A DNA stretch of 64,000 nucleotides from CAWKKW01 sp963850345 (GTDB lineage Bacteria > Acidobacteriota > Terriglobia > Terriglobales > Acidobacteriaceae): assembly GCA_963850345.1 (NCBI GenBank), contig CAWKKW010000005.1, forward strand, positions 992,001-1,056,000, given 5' to 3'. Shown here in pieces: positions 8,628 through 16,822 of the stretch (position 1 is its first letter; each line of letters opens with the position of its first letter). The position numbers were made by a program, and so were the translations under genes. Below the pieces are notes generated by a model. The model saw only the letters and a program-made list of their open reading frames with translations, ran no database searches and had not been told where the DNA came from.

Positions 8628-9863
8628 CTAATCCTCCATCGACGGAAAGAAAGCAGCCGAGCCACCCACCCACTCCTTGTCCCGATTGTGATCCACCCCC
8701 ATCATCATTCCGCGCCCCAGGCGAGTCAGAGAGAGCACCGGTTCCAGGTCATGGTCGTCCGGCCAGAGATAGAGGATTCGAATCTCCGCCTGGGTTGGGC
8801 CCGCAGGCGTGTCGATGACCGGCTCGAACCGCATCCGCTCCTGAAGTAAATACTGATGCCGCTGGCCTGGAGGGATCGACTCCAGGTCGGCGTCGCTCGG
8901 CGCAAACTGAATTCCCTTACCTGCAAACGAGAACAGCGGCTTCAGGATGAGAGATTCCCGGTCATTTGGGAGCCTCTCCCGACCCTTCCCTTCCATCCAG
9001 TCGTCGAGGAATACGGCAGGCGGGACCGCCGGGTGATCGAGATAGGGCAACGAGAACTTACTCAGGTGGAAGTACCAGTTAGGATGACCCGCCCACTCCA
9101 CATCCAGCGACTCGCGATAGTCGAATGGCAGGTGAATTTGTTTACGAGCAATCTCGTCCGCGATGGCGCGATTGTAGATACGGTGAATCGGTACCTTGCG
9201 CTTACCGTCCGCATAAAACAGCTTGGTTGGCCGGCCAGGATGCGCCTCGGGGATCAAGTCCGTAATATTCACAATGCGCAGCCCGACCCGATCTGCCGTT
9301 ACCAGGAAGTCAGGTAACGTCTTCTGCTGCAGGGGATCCACGTCCACCAGCACTACGTTCTCCGGGTCATGTCCGCCTAATAACATCCTGGAATACAGTT
9401 TCCAGAAGCTTGTCTCCGTGTGCCCACCTAGAAAGTAATCGAGCGACGGATCGAGATGGAAGACGGAGCGATATATTTCGCTCAAGACAAACTGGTACGC
9501 AAAGACCGAAGGAAACGCCTGTAACTCGACCAGGCGCGGTGCCAGGCTTCCATCCGCCAGGCGCACAATGCCAAAGTCAACCGTCATGAAGTGAGGACGC
9601 GCATTCTCATCCGCGGCATAGAACGCCTCGGGAATAGCGGCAGCCGAAGCACGCAGATAGTCGCGGTTAGAAATCAGACTTTGTGTAAGTTCCGCTCCGA
9701 TCTTCGCCATCTCGTCCAGTAAGGCACGCGGCAGGAAACAAGGTGTTTCTGCGACGCGGAATTCCACGTGGGTGCGGACCGTTGCATCCAGAGTATGAAG
9801 AAATTGCCTATATAAGCGGGGTTCGAAACGTTGGTTGAAGTCATGCCGGAGAAATGGAATCAC
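8628..9863 (-). CDS. Uncharacterised ATP-grasp-like protein
   Basis: A 411-residue cytoplasmic protein that I do not recognise by name. The C-terminal half looks like an ATP-grasp fold: a Lys-bearing strand and glycine loop (LILKPLFSFAGKGIQF), then a linker strand (YLLQERMRF) and a metal-site-like strand with Glu (AEIRILYLW). The N-terminal half includes VELQAFPSVFAYQFVLSE and a Rossmann-like stretch (ENVVLVDVDPLQQKTLPDF). ATP-grasp enzymes join a carboxylate to an amine or thiol through an acyl-phosphate, so a ligase role is plausible; no substrate can be named. There is no partner gene: it lies alone between the PilZ gene upstream region and the divergent repeat-protein gene. Confidence 0.55.
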   Translation of the reverse strand: MIPFLRHDFNQRFEPRLYRQFLHTLDATVRTHVEFRVAETPCFLPRALLDEMAKIGAELTQSLISNRDYLRASAAAIPEAFYAADENARPHFMTVDFGIVRLADGSLAPRLVELQAFPSVFAYQFVLSEIYRSVFHLDPSLDYFLGGHTETSFWKLYSRMLLGGHDPENVVLVDVDPLQQKTLPDFLVTADRVGLRIVNITDLIPEAHPGRPTKLFYADGKRKVPIHRIYNRAIADEIARKQIHLPFDYRESLDVEWAGHPNWYFHLSKFSLPYLDHPAVPPAVFLDDWMEGKGRERLPNDRESLILKPLFSFAGKGIQFAPSDADLESIPPGQRHQYLLQERMRFEPVIDTPAGPTQAEIRILYLWPDDHDLEPVLSLTRLGRGMMMGVDHNRDKEWVGGSAAFFPSMED

Positions 9864-10327
9864 GTGCCAACCTCAGAACGGAAGACTAACTCAACTACGA
9901 CGATAGGACGAGGGGCTTTCGAGGGGTACTTTTGTTACAACCTCGTAATGCAATTGATTGATTACGAGATAACTAGAGCGTAAGTAACACCAAAGTTGCA
10001 GTTGAGTTTGTAACGGTGCCTCGAAAGTTGTAGCAAGCGATAGTATTAGGCGGTAGTCTGCTGGAAGCACCTCGATAGACGGAGTTTCCATTCATGCGTG
10101 TCTGCACAGCTCGCTCCTGCGGCTTTGTGTCGGTGCCAGCACCCTTAGGGTGCTCACAGGGTGACGATGGTTGTGCGATTGCACATACTGCGAAACCGCA
10201 GCCCCTTCAATCATTTTTAGATCAAAAGCAGGAAGAAACCTCCTGCTTTCTATGGAAGAATTGCACGATACTCAGCGCACTTCCAGTAAGTTCAAACCCG
10301 CGCCTCGAAGCGCATAGGAGAATTACC
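9864..10327. other. Divergent intergenic region with structured leader of the repeat-protein gene
   Basis: About 460 bases between the ATP-grasp-like gene (minus) and the repeat protein (plus). An in-frame extension of the downstream gene runs back to an ATG at 10094, but it has no family features and lies upstream of a good start at 10328, so I treat it as untranslated leader. The part from 10138 is rich in hairpins (listed separately). The part at 9890-10080 is AT-rich and likely holds promoters. Confidence 0.5.
10138..10248 (+). promoter_or_regulatory. Hairpin-rich 5' leader upstream of repeat protein
   Basis: Four perfect short hairpins follow each other: AGCACCC-TTA-GGGTGCT (10138-10154), TGTGC-GATT-GCACA (10172-10185), CTGCG-AAAC-CGCAG (10188-10201) and AGCAGG with CCTGCT around an eleven-base loop (about 10227-10247), the last followed by a short T-rich run. 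The layout resembles an RNA regulatory leader ending in a weak terminator, about 80 bases before the start codon. I do not recognise any known riboswitch consensus in it. Confidence 0.35.
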
Positions 10328-11311
10328 GTGTCGAAGTCATCCTTCTGGTCCGCTGCCCTTTCCTTAGCTATGTTCGTTCCTGTCGCCTCTGCCCTGACCG
10401 GCCCTGGCATTCCAGCCCCGATTCCGCCGCAGACTGGCATCGTGAACACTGTCGCTGGACCCGGCATCCCGGCTCCCATCCCGCCGCAGACTGGTGTTGT
10501 GAACACCGTCGCTGGCCCTGGCATCCCCGCTCCGATTCCGCCGCAGACTGGCATCGTCAACACCGTCGCTGGCCCTGGCATTCCTGCTCCGATTCCGCCG
10601 CAGACTGGCATCGTCAACACCGTCGCTGGCCCTGGCATTCCTGCTCCGATTCCGCCGCAGACTGGCATCGTCAACACCGTCGCTGGCCCTGGCATTCCTG
10701 CTCCGATTCCGCCGCAGACTGGTATCGTGAACACCATCGCTGGACCTGGCATCCCGGCGCCAATTCCGCCGCAGACTGGTATCGTGAACACCGTCGCCGG
10801 ACCTGGCATCCCTGCTCCGATTCCGCCCCAGACTGGCGTTGTGAACACCGTCGCTGGACCTGGTATCCCTGCACCAATTCCGCCGCAGACTGGCATCATC
10901 AACACTGTCGCTGGCCCTGGTATCCCCGCTCCGATTCCGCCGCAGACTGGCATCATCAACACTGTCGCTGGCCCTGGTATCCCCGCTCCGATTCCGCCGC
11001 AGACTGGCATCATCAACACTGTCGCTGGCCCTGGTATCCCCGCTCCGATTCCGCCGCAGACTGGCATCATCAACACTGTCGCTGGCCCTGGTATCCCCGC
11101 TCCGATTCCGCCCCAGACTGGCATCATCAACACTGTCGCTGGACCTGGTATCCCTGCACCGATTCCGCCGCAGACTGGCATCATCAACACTGTCGCTGGC
11201 CCTGGTATCCCCGCTCCGATTCCGCCGCAGACTGGCATCGTGAACACCGTCGCCGGACCTGGCATCCCTGCTCCGATTCCGCCCCAGACTGGCGTTGTGA
11301 CCGGTTCGTAG
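10328..11311 (+). CDS. Secreted protein of sixteen 19-residue tandem repeats
   Basis: A 327-residue protein. GTG at 10328 is chosen as start: an AGGAG lies eight bases upstream and a classical signal peptide follows directly (SKSSFWSAALSLAMFVPVAS, cleavage near ASA). The mature protein is almost nothing but the unit GPGIPAPIPPQTGIVNTVA, repeated sixteen times with only conservative changes (I/V exchanges; the last unit ends VVTGS). It is rich in Pro and Gly, has no charged residues in the repeat, no Cys, and no membrane anchor, so it probably forms an extended, polyproline-like or fibre-like extracellular chain. I recognise no family. The neighbours downstream are two membrane proteins in the same direction. 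Confidence 0.75.
   Translation: MSKSSFWSAALSLAMFVPVASALTGPGIPAPIPPQTGIVNTVAGPGIPAPIPPQTGVVNTVAGPGIPAPIPPQTGIVNTVAGPGIPAPIPPQTGIVNTVAGPGIPAPIPPQTGIVNTVAGPGIPAPIPPQTGIVNTIAGPGIPAPIPPQTGIVNTVAGPGIPAPIPPQTGVVNTVAGPGIPAPIPPQTGIINTVAGPGIPAPIPPQTGIINTVAGPGIPAPIPPQTGIINTVAGPGIPAPIPPQTGIINTVAGPGIPAPIPPQTGIINTVAGPGIPAPIPPQTGIINTVAGPGIPAPIPPQTGIVNTVAGPGIPAPIPPQTGVVTGS
10400..11293 (+). repeat. Tandem array, 57-bp unit, ~16 copies
   Basis: The unit is exactly 57 bases (19 codons), so copy-number change keeps the reading frame. Copies 9-13 are nearly identical at the nucleotide level, while the first eight and last two differ more, mainly at third codon positions. That gradient points to recent expansion in the middle of the array. 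It is a coding minisatellite, not a CRISPR array: there are no unique spacers. Confidence 0.95.
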
Positions 11312-11401
11312 TAACACGCTAGTAACGTTTAAATTATGTGTGCTTTCCTTCCGCTGCTGTATTCTGCGTTCAGGCGCAGTCCCTGCGACGAGGGATGAAG
11401 T

Positions 11402-12241
11402 ATGAATAACGTAAGTCTCGACAACATACTTTGGCTCTTAAGCGTGGTCGGGCAGATCCTTCTGTTGCTCGTGATGGTGCAGCAGCGCCTGTATCGAACT
11501 CTCCCTGTTTTCTTCGCCTACCTCCTCTTTCTCGTTCTTTCCGATCCCTTCTTCTTTCTGACGCTGCACTTCCTTCACAGCGCGAATGCAGCTAACACCG
11601 GCGCTTCCAGCACCTACTTCAATCTCTATTTCGCCATCCTCGTACCGCAGTCTCTTTTAGAACTGGCAGTGTTGATGGAGGTCGCTACCCTGGTCATCCG
11701 GCCAGCAAAGCGCTCCCTGCCCGGCGGTGGTATCGCCTTCCTCCTGGTCATTCTGGTCGTCGCTGGCCTGGCGACATTCTTTCTTTCGAATTTCACCCAC
11801 TCCGATTCCGTCTACAGTCACTTAGGCAGGTTCTACGCCAAGTTCACTTTTGGAATGGCGGTTCTTCGGCTTCTGTTCTTCTGCCTGCTGGCGCTCTTCG
11901 CCCAGATGCTCGGCATAGGCTGGAAGAGCCACGTGCTGCAACTGGCGTCGGGTCTCGCGCTCAACGGAGCCGTGATCTTGCTCACACAGATCGCGTTGAC
12001 CCATTTGAAACCGCCACTGCACTCTTCGCCATTATGGCCTCAGTACCAAATTGAATTCCGCCTGCTTGACCAGGTTCGGATCATCGGTTACCTGTGTACA
12101 CTGGCCTATTGGGCCTGGTCTTTCGCTCGTCAAGAGGCTCCAAGGAAAGAATTTAGTCCTCAAATGGCACAGTTTCTGGTATCTATATCTGGAGCAGTTA
12201 AACGAGACCGTGCAGCAGTAGCAAGACTGAGTGAAAAATAA
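11402..12241 (+). CDS. Polytopic membrane protein, unknown function
   Basis: A 279-residue integral membrane protein with about seven hydrophobic helices (for example ILWLLSVVGQILLLLVMV, GIAFLLVILVVAGLATFF, LLFFCLLALFAQMLG, IIGYLCTLAYWAWSF) and a short cytoplasmic tail rich in charged residues. No catalytic or transport signature is recognised. The ATG at 11402 follows a GAGGG site. Its stop is separated by only two bases from the next gene, so the two form an operon; whether the repeat protein 90 bases upstream belongs to the same unit is open. Confidence 0.65.
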   Translation: MNNVSLDNILWLLSVVGQILLLLVMVQQRLYRTLPVFFAYLLFLVLSDPFFFLTLHFLHSANAANTGASSTYFNLYFAILVPQSLLELAVLMEVATLVIRPAKRSLPGGGIAFLLVILVVAGLATFFLSNFTHSDSVYSHLGRFYAKFTFGMAVLRLLFFCLLALFAQMLGIGWKSHVLQLASGLALNGAVILLTQIALTHLKPPLHSSPLWPQYQIEFRLLDQVRIIGYLCTLAYWAWSFARQEAPRKEFSPQMAQFLVSISGAVKRDRAAVARLSEK

Positions 12242-12243
12242 AT

Positions 12244-12765
12244 ATGATTCTGCCGATGATTCAAGTACTCGTTACGGCCTTTATGCTTGCCTACGCCGGA
12301 TATTGGCGTAGACGGCAATCGAAGCGCCGCTCAGAAAGCTGGGAGCAAATAGTTGCCCGGCTCAGGCCCAACGATTGGGGCTATGAAGATGTGGCTCAAC
12401 GCTATCTTTATGGCGAGGGCATCAAGGCCACTACTCAGGATATTTGGAACCGTATCAGTGGTCCGAAGGGTTTGTGGGCCATGTACACCAACTCCAGTGT
12501 GATGGTTCAGTTGGCTGACTACGCGACCGCTCATGGCGACGGCACCAATGAAGAGCTTTTGGAGGCCATTCGTAGCGATGCCTTCCAGATTCGCATCTCC
12601 GTCCTGATGGCTTTAGCTCAGCACGTGATGAGGCTCTCTTCGGTTGGCGCTTCAGTGAATGCACATCGCGCCGCCTCAGCCTACAGCGCATTGCTGGCTC
12701 GCACCACCAACCTGTTTCAGGAACACTCCGCACTGCTCTTTCCGCGTTTCCTCGACGCGATGTGA
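12244..12765 (+). CDS. Hypothetical protein with one N-terminal membrane helix
   Basis: A 173-residue protein that starts two bases after the preceding membrane protein gene, so the two are almost certainly co-translated. The first ~20 residues form one hydrophobic helix (MIQVLVTAFMLAYAGYW) followed by a basic stretch RRRQSKRR, giving a likely N-out or signal-anchor topology with the rest in the cytoplasm. The remainder is helical and soluble with no motif that I recognise (LRPNDWGYEDVAQRYLYGEG; HRAASAYSALLARTTNLFQEH). Pairing with the upstream membrane protein suggests a shared complex; function unknown. Confidence 0.6.
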   Translation: MILPMIQVLVTAFMLAYAGYWRRRQSKRRSESWEQIVARLRPNDWGYEDVAQRYLYGEGIKATTQDIWNRISGPKGLWAMYTNSSVMVQLADYATAHGDGTNEELLEAIRSDAFQIRISVLMALAQHVMRLSSVGASVNAHRAASAYSALLARTTNLFQEHSALLFPRFLDAM

Positions 12766-12910
12766 TCTCCGGGCGGCATCTTCGCTGATGCCGCTCTGAC
12801 TCCCTCCTCAACATTTTGTTCCTCATCGCGACCGTGGTGACGCACTTGCGCGCCTCTATGTTCACGGAGCCTTCAGATTACGTGGGTATGCTGACTGCAG
12901 TGGAGGAAGC

Positions 12911-13909
12911 ATGCAATCGAAGTATCTGCGCACCATGTTTGGCGCCCTTGCCTTTGTCTCGCTGACCGCTCTCGCCCAGCAGAAGGCTCCCGACGTGGGA
13001 CCCACCGAGGGTTTGCTGAGCGAAGCCAAGCCAACGTTTGTAGTGGATCGTAAGGGCCTGCCTCAACATTGGACGCTGATTGCATACGGAGACACTCGTT
13101 TTACCGATCCAGAGAGCGTGAAGCCGAGCAATCCGAAGGTGCGCCGCTGGCTGGTGGACAAGATCGCAAGCGAACGCCCTGACGCGCTGATCGTGACCGG
13201 CGACCTGCCCTGGCACGGAATTGCAGCCGACTACACGCAGTTCCAATCGGAGACCAGCTCCTGGCGTGCGGCCAAGCTCCGCGTCTATCCCGTGCTGGGC
13301 AATCACGAACTCGCGCCTAATGGCACCGAGGGCGTTCAGAACTGGTGGGCTGCGTTCCCTCCCCTGAATCATCGCCGTTGGTATTCCGTGCAGCTTGGCG
13401 AAGCTTACATCATTGCTCTCGACAGCAATCTTCCGCTCACCACGGGCAGCCCCGAGCAGGCCTGGGTCGATGCGCAGTTGAACATGCTGCCCAAAGAGAC
13501 GCGCTTCGTCTTCGTCATGCTTCACCATCCGCCGCTCGCAGATAATGGTCCGCACGAGCGGCACAACCTGAGGCCAAATGAAATCGCGTTTTCCGATTAC
13601 CTGAATGAAAAGCAGAAGACGCTCAAAGCGAAACTGATCGTCGTTGCCGGTCATACTCACAATTACGAACGATTCGATCGCGCAGGCATCACGTACCTGG
13701 TGAGCGGCGGAGGCGGCGCAGATCCGTATCCCGTGGAGCGACAGCCGGATGATCTGTATCAGGACAAGGGCTTTCCCAATTACCACTACATCCGCTTTGC
13801 CTTCGATGGGAAAAAGCTGACTGCAACCATGATGAGGGTTGCCGATCCCTCGGCCGAGACGCCGACCTGGGAAGCGAAAGATACGTTCACCATCGCGCCG
13901 AGTCCATAG
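12911..13909 (+). CDS. Secreted metallophosphoesterase (calcineurin-like, purple acid phosphatase type)
   Basis: A 332-residue exported enzyme with a signal peptide (MQSKYLRTMFGALAFVSLTALAQ). The dimetal motifs of the calcineurin-like fold appear in order: AYGDTRF (GDxx), VTGDLPWHG (GD), GNHEL (GNHE), MLHHPP (second His set) and AGHTHNYERFD (GHxH). These bind two divalent metals and hydrolyse phosphomonoesters or diesters in the periplasm or outside. YLVSGGGGADPYPV follows, typical of secreted acid-phosphatase-like members. A GGAGG site precedes the ATG. The gene stands alone, convergent with the aldo/keto reductase. The substrate is not predictable; phosphate scavenging is a reasonable guess. 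Confidence 0.85.
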   Translation: MQSKYLRTMFGALAFVSLTALAQQKAPDVGPTEGLLSEAKPTFVVDRKGLPQHWTLIAYGDTRFTDPESVKPSNPKVRRWLVDKIASERPDALIVTGDLPWHGIAADYTQFQSETSSWRAAKLRVYPVLGNHELAPNGTEGVQNWWAAFPPLNHRRWYSVQLGEAYIIALDSNLPLTTGSPEQAWVDAQLNMLPKETRFVFVMLHHPPLADNGPHERHNLRPNEIAFSDYLNEKQKTLKAKLIVVAGHTHNYERFDRAGITYLVSGGGGADPYPVERQPDDLYQDKGFPNYHYIRFAFDGKKLTATMMRVADPSAETPTWEAKDTFTIAPSP

Positions 13910-13926
13910 GCGAATCGAGATGGACT

Positions 13927-13953
13927 GGGCAGAGCGGAGCTTCCGGCCTGCCC
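13927..13953. terminator. Hairpin between convergent genes
   Basis: Stem GGGCAG/CTGCCC with a partly paired interior lies in the 54 bases between the phosphoesterase and the convergent aldo/keto reductase. No T-run, so bidirectional termination is inferred from position. Confidence 0.35.
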
Positions 13954-13963
13954 GATCCTCAGC

Positions 13964-14956
13964 CTAAGGATTGCTTTGCAGGAAAGCGTCGATCTGCGCA
14001 ATTTCATCCGGGCTTAGGCGAAAGGTGGCAGCCGGGACCGTTCCGTCTACTTGATCGGGCCGGCGTGCCCCGACGATTGCCGCCGTCACTGCAGGGTTCC
14101 GCAGGGTCCAAGCTACGGCAATTACGCCCGGTTCCACTCCGTGCTTCTGTGCGATCTCGCGCAGCACCTCGACCAGCCTCAGGTTGCGCGAGAGCTTCGG
14201 CTCCTGAAATTGCGGGGAACGTTTGCGCCAATCGTCGGCCGGCAGGTTCTGAATTCTTTCTGCGCTCATCTTCCCTGTCAGTAGTCCCGAAGCCATCGGT
14301 GAATAGTTGATCACTCCGATGTGGTTCGCCTGGCAGAACGGCAGAATCTCCGCCTCTACGGTCCGATTTAGCAGCGAATACGGCGGCTGCAACGAAGTGA
14401 TCGGCGCAATTTTCTGAACCCGCTTCATCTGCTCCACATTGAAGTTGGACACACCGATGTAGCGAACTTTGCCTTCTTCCTTCAATGCCGCGAGCGTCTC
14501 CCAACCCTCTTCGACTTCACTCTCGGGATTCGGCCAGTGAATCTGGTAGAGGTCGATTACATCCACCTGCAGGCGGCGCAATGAGTTCTCCACCTCTTCG
14601 CGCAACGATTCCTTTTTCAAGCTGCGATAGATGGTGCGATCTTCGCGCCAACGCATGGAGCACTTGGTGAAGACGTAGGGCTTGCGTGTGGCATGCTTCA
14701 ATGCCTTCGCCACAACCTCTTCAGAATGGCCTAGCCCGTAGATCGCAGCGGTATCGATCCAATTGATGCCCAGGTCCAGCGCGCGCTCAATGGTTGTTAC
14801 AGATTCATTGTCGTCCTGTGCGCCCCAGGCAAACTCCCAGTTCCCGCCGCCGATAGCCCAGGCTCCAAAGCCAATCGCGGTCAAATGAAGGTCCGAGTTG
14901 CCCAGCGTGCGCATTTCAAAGGGTGTGGTGGTGGGGGTAGATGAGGTAGTAGCCAT
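13964..14956 (-). CDS. Aldo/keto reductase
   Basis: A 330-residue NADPH-dependent oxidoreductase of the AKR superfamily. The (beta/alpha)8 signatures are present: GFGAWAIGG near the start, NWIDTAAIYGLGHSEE holding the catalytic Asp and Tyr, the Lys in YVFTKCSMRW, the HWPNPE strand with the catalytic His, IGVSNFN, and a cofactor stretch VAWTLRNPAVTAAIVGAR. Closest in style to the YhdN/Tas-like general stress group; the substrate (aldehyde or keto sugar) is unknown. The frame is open upstream to 15019 but the ATG at 14956 gives a normal-length N-terminus. It lies 19 bases downstream of the Nudix gene in the same direction. Confidence 0.9.
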   Translation of the reverse strand: MATTSSTPTTTPFEMRTLGNSDLHLTAIGFGAWAIGGGNWEFAWGAQDDNESVTTIERALDLGINWIDTAAIYGLGHSEEVVAKALKHATRKPYVFTKCSMRWREDRTIYRSLKKESLREEVENSLRRLQVDVIDLYQIHWPNPESEVEEGWETLAALKEEGKVRYIGVSNFNVEQMKRVQKIAPITSLQPPYSLLNRTVEAEILPFCQANHIGVINYSPMASGLLTGKMSAERIQNLPADDWRKRSPQFQEPKLSRNLRLVEVLREIAQKHGVEPGVIAVAWTLRNPAVTAAIVGARRPDQVDGTVPAATFRLSPDEIAQIDAFLQSNP

Positions 14957-14975
14957 ATGCCTTCTTTCGATGCCT

Positions 14976-15542
14976 TCAAGAGGGGCTCTGATTCCCGAAT
15001 TCGAGGGGAGACTCCGCACGCGCCTTGGCCAAGGCCCACGCCGCCACCGTTGAACTGTCCTGAATCACTCCGGTGCGAATCAGATCTTCAAATTGCGCGA
15101 TCGGCATGCGCGTCATGGTCAGATCCTGCTCTTCGTGTTCGCGGCGATGATCGCCCTTGACCAACTCTGTCGCGCGAAAGACGTGGAAGCCCTGGTTCGT
15201 GATTCCATAGGCATAGTAGAGATGCCCAACGTACTCCATCTTTCCTGCGCTCATGCCGGTCTCTTCCAGCAACTCCCCGCGTGCCAGTTCCAGAGGATCA
15301 GCATTGGGTTTCAACTCCCACGATCCAGCAGGAAATTCCAGGAAACGCTTCTTCACCGGATAGCGGAATTGCTCGATGAGGTAGAGGTGTTCCTCTTCAA
15401 TGGGAATGATGAGAGCAGCGGCGGGCTTTTCCACCACGGCATAGATGCCGGCGGAACCGTCTATCCGCTCAATCTGGTCTTCTCTTACAGTCATCCAGCG
15501 ATTCTGGTAGACGATGCGGCTGGCGAGAGTCTTGATGGACAT
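14976..15542 (-). CDS. Nudix hydrolase, ADP-ribose pyrophosphatase-like
   Basis: A 188-residue cytoplasmic Nudix enzyme that would split ADP-ribose or a related nucleoside-diphosphate compound into AMP and a phosphate ester. The box is recognisable (EFPAGSWELKPN... then LARGELLEETGM), with the metal-binding EExG intact, but Gly replaces the usual Arg before ELxEE, a minor deviation. The N-terminal beta-domain (YQNRWMTVREDQIERIDG) and EQFRYPVKKRFLEFPAG are typical of ADP-ribose pyrophosphatases. It is probably cotranscribed with the M29 aminopeptidase upstream (29 bases) and the aldo/keto reductase downstream (19 bases). Confidence 0.85.
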   Translation of the reverse strand: MSIKTLASRIVYQNRWMTVREDQIERIDGSAGIYAVVEKPAAALIIPIEEEHLYLIEQFRYPVKKRFLEFPAGSWELKPNADPLELARGELLEETGMSAGKMEYVGHLYYAYGITNQGFHVFRATELVKGDHRREHEEQDLTMTRMPIAQFEDLIRTGVIQDSSTVAAWALAKARAESPLEFGNQSPS

Positions 15543-15570
15543 AGGAGAAGTCGCCTCGAAGCCGATGAGG

Positions 15571-16629
15571 TTATGGTTCGATCAGGAATCGGCCTTCCTG
15601 CATGATTTGCTCTTCACCTTCAGGGCCATTGACCCAGATGTTGAAGCGCAGGCCGACCACGTCGATGTGCGTCGATGATTTCCACGGAGCGCCGGTGTGA
15701 TTGCCATAAGGATCGCCAAAGGCAATGTGAATACCAGGGAACTTCTCATCCTGCAGGATATTGCCGATGACGTGATCGATGCCGATATTGGTGCCGATGG
15801 CGAATTCGCCTACCCGGTCAGAATTTTCATCGGTGTGTGTGTAGGCCCAGAACTCGTCGCAAAGCTGCTGGTTTTCCGACTGGCACGCCGTGATTCGATT
15901 GCCCGCGATCTCGATGGTCAGCGGTGTGGAGGCCAGTAGACCGTAGCGCGCGCAAAGATAATCGCCGACGACGCCATCGACTACGAAGGTTCCATTCACC
16001 TCGCCTGGTGAAGTAAAACATTCGCCGCCTGGCAGGTTGCCCCACTTTTCCCGCGAGATGATGCCGGAGGTCTTGAACCATTTGTAATCGGGATTCAGGT
16101 CAGCGCGAACATCAGTACCGGCTGCAGTCGTCGCGCGTACGTAACTCGCCTTTCGAACCTTCTCGATCACCTTCTGGCTCAGCCGATCGACCAGGTTGAA
16201 ATCGGCGCGCATGCCTTCGCACATGATCTGCGGAGTGATGTTGACCATGTGGGCGTGGCGCATGTGCCGGCGATTCACTACGTCGGTCATCTGCATGCGC
16301 GAGCGCAGTTCGTTTCGCTGCACCTGAACGGCAAAGATGCTGACGTCAGAGGTTTCCATGTCTTGGAGCACTGCGGGCGGCATATCTACGAGCGGGCGAG
16401 GGGCAAGCTCTTCGAGCAGGAAAGCGTTCCACCGGCAGCCATTCGCGGCAAGCTCGGTAGCGAGAGAGGCAGCGATGGTCTTCGTAGCCTCGTCGGTAAT
16501 CAGCGTGACCTTCTCTTCGGGAAGAACGCGCAGGCAGGTGTAAATCGCGCTCCTAGCCCCGGCGGCAAACTCGGGCGAATACGGCGTAGCCAGCAGATTT
16601 TCAGCCTCAGGGGTCATGGGATTCGTCAT
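15571..16629 (-). CDS. M29-family metalloaminopeptidase
   Basis: A 352-residue protein of the thermophilic aminopeptidase (AmpS/PepS, M29) family, which removes N-terminal residues using two metal ions. The conserved LPGGECFTSPGEVNG segment with the metal-ligand Glu is present, as are EFAIGTNIG, KFPGIHIAFGDPYG, and the C-terminal THIDVVG, which supply further His and Asp ligands. The usual family length is 360-410, so it is complete. ATG at 16629 is chosen as the start; an upstream ATG at 16683 adds a highly charged 18-residue stretch unlike the family. First gene of a three-gene unit with the Nudix hydrolase and aldo/keto reductase. Confidence 0.85.
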   Translation of the reverse strand: MTNPMTPEAENLLATPYSPEFAAGARSAIYTCLRVLPEEKVTLITDEATKTIAASLATELAANGCRWNAFLLEELAPRPLVDMPPAVLQDMETSDVSIFAVQVQRNELRSRMQMTDVVNRRHMRHAHMVNITPQIMCEGMRADFNLVDRLSQKVIEKVRKASYVRATTAAGTDVRADLNPDYKWFKTSGIISREKWGNLPGGECFTSPGEVNGTFVVDGVVGDYLCARYGLLASTPLTIEIAGNRITACQSENQQLCDEFWAYTHTDENSDRVGEFAIGTNIGIDHVIGNILQDEKFPGIHIAFGDPYGNHTGAPWKSSTHIDVVGLRFNIWVNGPEGEEQIMQEGRFLIEP

Positions 16630-16822
16630 GCTCTGTTGTTTGTCCTTGTGAGGCTCGCTATCGTGTCGCTTCCGCAGGGGCATCTGCTCGCAACGTCTAT
16701 GCTGTCACCAACCTATGGTGTCACAGGATTGCGCCGAAAGGAAACCTTCTCCCTCCATAGCTAGATGCGACACACGAGGCCAGGGTCCAAACTCACGGGC
16801 TGGATCATGATAATTTTCCAGA

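Noticed and set aside
8155..8631. Two short plus-strand open frames
   Set aside because: No ribosome binding sites, no conserved-looking features, and one runs into the end of the ATP-grasp-like gene.
10100..10210. c-di-GMP riboswitch in the repeat-protein leader
   Set aside because: Hairpins are present but the conserved core bases and tetraloop/receptor pattern of GEMM RNAs are not.
10094..10327. N-terminal 78-codon extension of the repeat protein
   Set aside because: No ribosome binding site or family pattern, and the signal peptide begins at 10328 with an AGGAG at proper distance.
10400..11293. CRISPR array
   Set aside because: Units follow each other without unique spacers and are translated in one frame; it is a coding minisatellite.
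10222..11317. Two long minus-strand open frames (about 347 and 317 codons) opposite the repeat protein
   Set aside because: They are shadows created by a 57-base repeat that is a multiple of three and happens to lack stops on the other strand; the plus frame has a signal peptide and ribosome binding site.
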